A stretch of 64,000 nt of DNA from Otariodibacter oris (GTDB lineage Bacteria; Pseudomonadota; Gammaproteobacteria; Enterobacterales; Pasteurellaceae): the NCBI RefSeq assembly GCF_009684715.1, contig NZ_CP016604.1:1955125-2019124 (forward strand). Direction: 5' to 3'. Below, piece by piece: positions 61,061 to 64,000 of this stretch. The notes below the pieces were generated by a model. The model made no database searches and was not told the origin of the DNA. It was given only the letters and a program-made list of their open reading frames with translations. Each line of letters begins with the position of its first letter. Within the stretch, counting starts at the first letter, position 1. The position numbers and the translations under genes were made by a program.

Positions 61061-61256
61061 TCTATCATTGATCTATTTGTAAATAAATTATTGGTATAAC
61101 TTTTCATATAACATTAACAGATTCGAAAAACCAAATAGTAGAACAAATACTCTTTGTAATTCCAAGACTAGATCATCCCTGATCTTTATCTATCAAAATA
61201 TATCCATATTTTTATAATACTTAATCAACGATTATCTTCCTTATGACAATTAGCTC
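61061..61256. other. Intergenic gap between waaC and gph
   Basis: 196 AT-rich bases between two convergent genes. No gene, RNA or strong terminator was recognised. Confidence 0.5.
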
Positions 61257-61931
61257 TTACTTAATAATTTCTAAGATCCCTGCAAAATCATCACACACAA
61301 AATCAGGATTAGAGTCACTGATTGGGATGTTGTAGTTATAGCCGTAGGTTAAACCGACACTGGTACAGCCTGCATTTTTAGCGGCTAAAATGTCATTTTT
61401 AGAATCGCCGACAAAAAGGATTTCGTGTGGATATAAGCCAAATTTTCCGCATAGATAATAAAGCGGAGCTGGGTGGGGTTTAATTGCTGGGAGAGATTGT
61501 CCGCCAAGAGTCTCTGAAAAGAGATGATCGATACCGAAGGCTTTGAGTACAGGTTGAACGTGTTTGGTTGGCTTGTTTGTTACAACGGCTAAGGTATAAC
61601 CTTTAGCTTTAAGGGCTTCTAAGGTCGATTTTACGTTGGGATAAAGTTTACTAATGTTACACACATTTTCGCCATAGAAAAATCCAAAGCGTTTTTTAAT
61701 CTGTTCGATTTGCTCTGCTGTAAATTCCTCTGCTCGCTCTGTCCAAGCTAATCCTTTCTCAAATAGCACGTCAGCACCATTACCAATCCACGTTAGCACT
61801 AATTCTTCGGAAGCTTGAGGTAAACCCACTTCAGCAAAAGCAGAATTTAAGGAAAGGGCTAAATCAGGGAGGCTATTAACGAGTGTTCCATCGAGGTCGA
61901 AACCAATAAGTTTGAATTGTTGAGTCATCAT
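61257..61931 (-). CDS. gph: Phosphoglycolate phosphatase
   Basis: HAD-superfamily hydrolase of 224 residues clearing phosphoglycolate. Motif I GFDLDGTLVNSLPDLA, motif II AVVTNKP, the lysine of motif III and the motif IV GDSKNDILAAKNAGC are intact. The start is one of two adjacent ATG codons. AAGGA precedes them. Confidence 0.93.
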   Translation of the reverse strand: MMTQQFKLIGFDLDGTLVNSLPDLALSLNSAFAEVGLPQASEELVLTWIGNGADVLFEKGLAWTERAEEFTAEQIEQIKKRFGFFYGENVCNISKLYPNVKSTLEALKAKGYTLAVVTNKPTKHVQPVLKAFGIDHLFSETLGGQSLPAIKPHPAPLYYLCGKFGLYPHEILFVGDSKNDILAAKNAGCTSVGLTYGYNYNIPISDSNPDFVCDDFAGILEIIK

Positions 61932-62099
61932 TTATTCCTTTACAAACGGTAAGATTAGGCAATTATTTTGTAAAAAATAAATTTTTGCATAATCTTTTGT
62001 TCTCATTCCTATTTTTTGAAGGGAAACATTTTTAAGCTTGGAAAGTTTATTACTTTTTGATGTGATGGGAAATTGATTTTTAGCAGAAGATATTAAAAA

Positions 62100-62124
62100 A
62101 ATCCCCTCTTTAGTAGAGGGGATT
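62100..62124 (-). terminator. Terminator of lgt
   Basis: A 10-bp perfect stem (aatcccctct / agaggggatt) with a 5-base loop, followed by a T run on the minus strand, 11 bases past the lgt stop. Confidence 0.85.
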
Positions 62125-62135
62125 TGTATTTAAAT

Positions 62136-62933
62136 CTATGACATTCGTTTTTTTCGGTAGGCGATGACTAGAATAATCAATCCGACAACCACCATTGGTA
62201 GAGAAAGTAACTGGCCACGCGTAATCAGATCATCAGGTGTATTCACATTTGGATCAATTTCTCGGAAATATTCAACGATAAAGCGGAATATGCCATAGCC
62301 TAATAGGAATAAACCAGACACTGAACCCATTGGACGAGGCTTGCGAATGAACCAGTTTAAGATAATAAATAAAACTAATCCTTCTAAAACTGCTTCATAA
62401 ATTTGTGATGGATGGCGTGGTAAATAACCTCCACTTGGGAACATCATAGCCCAAGGTACATCCGTTACTCGTCCCCATAATTCACCATTAATAAAGTTAC
62501 CGATACGTCCCATACCTAATCCGAACGGAATCAGTGGTGCAACAAAATCGGCTGTTTGCCAAAAGCTTCTTTTTTGGCGGTAAGAGGTAAAAATCATCAT
62601 GATAATGACACCGATCAATCCACCGTGGAATGACATTCCCCCTTCCCAAATACGGAATAAATAGAGTGGATCTTGTAGGAAATAGTCAAAACTATAAAAG
62701 AAGACATCGCCAATACGTCCACCTAAAATCACGCCCCAGAAACCATTAAACAGTAACTGATCGACTTGTTCCGTTGTCCATACGCCATTAGAACTTTTTG
62801 CGCGTTTTGTACCTAGCCAATAAGCAAAGCCAAAACCTAATAAGTACATCACACCATACCAATGCAATGAAATAGGCCCAATCGAAAAGACAATCGGATC
62901 AAAATTTGGAAAAGCTAAAAATTTTTCGTTCAT
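62136..62933 (-). CDS. lgt: Prolipoprotein diacylglyceryl transferase
   Basis: Lgt, 265 residues, an inner-membrane enzyme that attaches diacylglycerol to the lipobox cysteine. About seven hydrophobic segments, the [11 protein letters not shown] loop and the signature [14 protein letters not shown] are present. It serves the lipoproteins encoded here (mltC, loiP, nlpD and its paralogue, oapB). It follows the TauE/SafE gene by 26 bases. Confidence 0.96.
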   Translation of the reverse strand: MNEKFLAFPNFDPIVFSIGPISLHWYGVMYLLGFGFAYWLGTKRAKSSNGVWTTEQVDQLLFNGFWGVILGGRIGDVFFYSFDYFLQDPLYLFRIWEGGMSFHGGLIGVIIMMIFTSYRQKRSFWQTADFVAPLIPFGLGMGRIGNFINGELWGRVTDVPWAMMFPSGGYLPRHPSQIYEAVLEGLVLFIILNWFIRKPRPMGSVSGLFLLGYGIFRFIVEYFREIDPNVNTPDDLITRGQLLSLPMVVVGLIILVIAYRKKRMS

Positions 62934-62959
62934 AGTACCTCAATATACTGTGCTATAAA

Positions 62960-63757
62960 TTATTTTAAAAACATGTTGATTGCTATGCCGACCAATAACA
63001 CGGCAAAGGCTTTTTTCAGAATAGGAACAGGTAACACATTAGCTGCACTTGCTCCTAATTTCGATGTAAAGAAAGAGGTTAATGTGATCCCCACTAAAGC
63101 GGGCAGATAAATATAACCTAATGCATATTCAGGCAAGTTGGGTAATCCCCATCCGCTGAAGATAAAACTAATCGTGCCCGCTAAGCCTAGTAATGCACCA
63201 CAAAAAGATGAAGTTCCAATAGCACGTTTCATTTCAAGCCCTCTGCCATTGAGGTAAGGAACGATAAATGCGCCACCTGCAATGCCCGCCATACTTGAAA
63301 TCGCCCCAATTAAAACCCCTGCAATCACGGTAGATTGAGGTGTTAAAACTTTCACTGGTTTTTCATTCTTCTTTAAAGATGAAAATAACATTTTACCGGC
63401 AAGGAAAATCACAATCACCGCAAAGATTTTAGACATTAAATCTTTTGGTAAATCTGTCACAACCAATCCAGAGACAAATACAGAAATCATTAGAGCTGGA
63501 ATGAAAAACTTACTCACACTCCAATCCACATTACCTAATTTGTGATGGCGTTGTGCCGCAGAAAATGCGGTGACCACGATAGTTGAAAATGATGTACCTA
63601 ACGCCATAGACATTAAATACTCAGGGGGAATATTTGCCATGGGTAATAAATAAACCAGAGCAGGCACAATAATTAATCCGCCCCCGATACCAAATAAGCC
63701 AGCAAGAAAGCCGACTAAAGCGCCTAATGCTAAGCAACTAAAAAAAATCGCACTCAT
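62960..63757 (-). CDS. TauE/SafE-family sulfite/organosulfonate-type permease
   Basis: A 265-residue integral membrane protein with about eight hydrophobic helices. [20 protein letters not shown] in the first half and [21 protein letters not shown] in the second are the paired family repeats. The substrate is unknown. Its start overlaps the rppH stop by 4 bases. The order rppH-permease-lgt is also found in Haemophilus. Confidence 0.9.
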   Translation of the reverse strand: MSAIFFSCLALGALVGFLAGLFGIGGGLIIVPALVYLLPMANIPPEYLMSMALGTSFSTIVVTAFSAAQRHHKLGNVDWSVSKFFIPALMISVFVSGLVVTDLPKDLMSKIFAVIVIFLAGKMLFSSLKKNEKPVKVLTPQSTVIAGVLIGAISSMAGIAGGAFIVPYLNGRGLEMKRAIGTSSFCGALLGLAGTISFIFSGWGLPNLPEYALGYIYLPALVGITLTSFFTSKLGASAANVLPVPILKKAFAVLLVGIAINMFLK

Positions 63758-64000
63758 GATTTTTTACCTCGATAACCTTTATTATAAGGTTTGCGAAATT
63801 CCTTTTTTCCTTGGCGAAACTCTTTTTTCTCCACAGATTGTTGAGGGCGAGATTCTTTATTTTTACCCATACTTCCCATTAAGATCTGCGCAAACTCCTT
63901 CATTACTTTACGATAAACATCCCGTTTAAATGAAACAACTTGGCGAACAGGATACCAAAAGCTCACCCACCGCCATCCATCAAATTCGGGATGCTTAGAT
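63754..64000 (-). CDS. rppH: RNA pyrophosphohydrolase RppH, C-terminal part (runs off the right edge)
   Basis: The visible 82 residues begin within [20 protein letters not shown] and continue [16 protein letters not shown], the conserved end of the RppH/NudH Nudix domain that removes 5'-pyrophosphate to start mRNA decay. A basic, disordered tail rich in Lys, Arg and Gln follows. The Nudix box itself lies beyond the window edge. Frame is open to base 64000. Confidence 0.93.
   Translation of the reverse strand, partial: SKHPEFDGWRWVSFWYPVRQVVSFKRDVYRKVMKEFAQILMGSMGKNKESRPQQSVEKKEFRQGKKEFRKPYNKGYRGKKS

Noticed and set aside
61061..61256. A possible gene or RNA between waaC and gph
   Set aside because: No reading frame, promoter-terminator pair or stable hairpin could be supported in this AT-rich gap.

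Overview
The window is a contiguous piece of a low-GC gammaproteobacterial chromosome, almost certainly a member of the Pasteurellaceae. Three things point there. The E. coli-like S10, spc and alpha ribosomal operons are intact. The window carries Pasteurellaceae hallmark genes: sxy/tfoX, a comEA homologue, oapA/oapB, ygiW-qseBC, and an IgA1-protease/Hap-type autotransporter. Short uptake-signal-like words of the ACAAGCGGT type occur about fourteen times outside the ribosomal block, several as inverted pairs doubling as terminators. This is the Actinobacillus pleuropneumoniae-type signal rather than the Haemophilus influenzae type. The species cannot be fixed from this sequence. No insertion sequence, prophage, CRISPR array or replication origin was seen.

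Layout. 1-2.6 kb: the end of udp, then the rpsP-rimM-trmD-rplS operon (minus strand) and an azoreductase gene. 3.4-17.0 kb: the alpha operon (rpsM to rplQ), spc operon (rplN to rpmJ) and S10 operon (rpsJ to rpsQ), all minus strand. They have recognisable leaders (S4/alpha leader, S10 leader hairpin) and an S10 terminator followed by an spc promoter. 17.4-23.4 kb: the competence regulator sxy, fumC, sfsA, a Pmp3-like peptide, mutY-yggX-mltC. 23.5-23.7 kb: tRNA-Phe and tRNA-Asn, followed by an unexplained unit with a CRP-like site, a possible promoter and an orphan terminator. 24-31 kb: mutS-miaA-hfq-hflX and ilvC (minus strand). 31-36.4 kb: ppa, an M48 lipoprotein protease, ygiW-qseB-qseC and azlCD. 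36.4-36.8 kb: a four-gene tRNA-Lys cluster containing one CUU-anticodon copy. 37-42.7 kb: tpiA and a 1621-residue S6-family autotransporter whose stalk holds twenty-two 48-bp tandem repeats.

42.8-50.8 kb: truD-surE-yqaA, a truncated NlpD-like lipoprotein, nlpD, a ten-repeat Sel1 protein flanked by near-identical inverted uptake-signal terminators, tag, a phosphopantetheinyl transferase, psiE and nudF. 50.9-57 kb (minus strand): a shikimate-dehydrogenase-like gene, an SLC13-type transporter, cytochrome c maturation genes ccmI/ccmH/dsbE without ccmA-F, psd and comEA. 57.3-61 kb: oapA, oapB and the heptosyltransferase genes waaF and waaC. 61.2-64 kb (minus strand): gph, lgt, a TauE/SafE permease and the end of rppH.

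Themes. Translation and secretion (ribosomal proteins, secY, trmD, rimM, tRNAs, hfq, miaA) dominate the first half. The rest is rich in surface biology: lipoprotein maturation (lgt) with several lipoproteins, cell-wall remodelling (mltC, nlpD), LPS core assembly (waaF/waaC), opacity proteins and the autotransporter. Competence is represented by sxy and comEA, each with a CRP/Sxy-like upstream site. Nothing here is clearly a new system. The best candidates for novelty are the repeat-stalk autotransporter, the possible small RNA at about 23.86-23.97 kb, and the Sel1 cassette.
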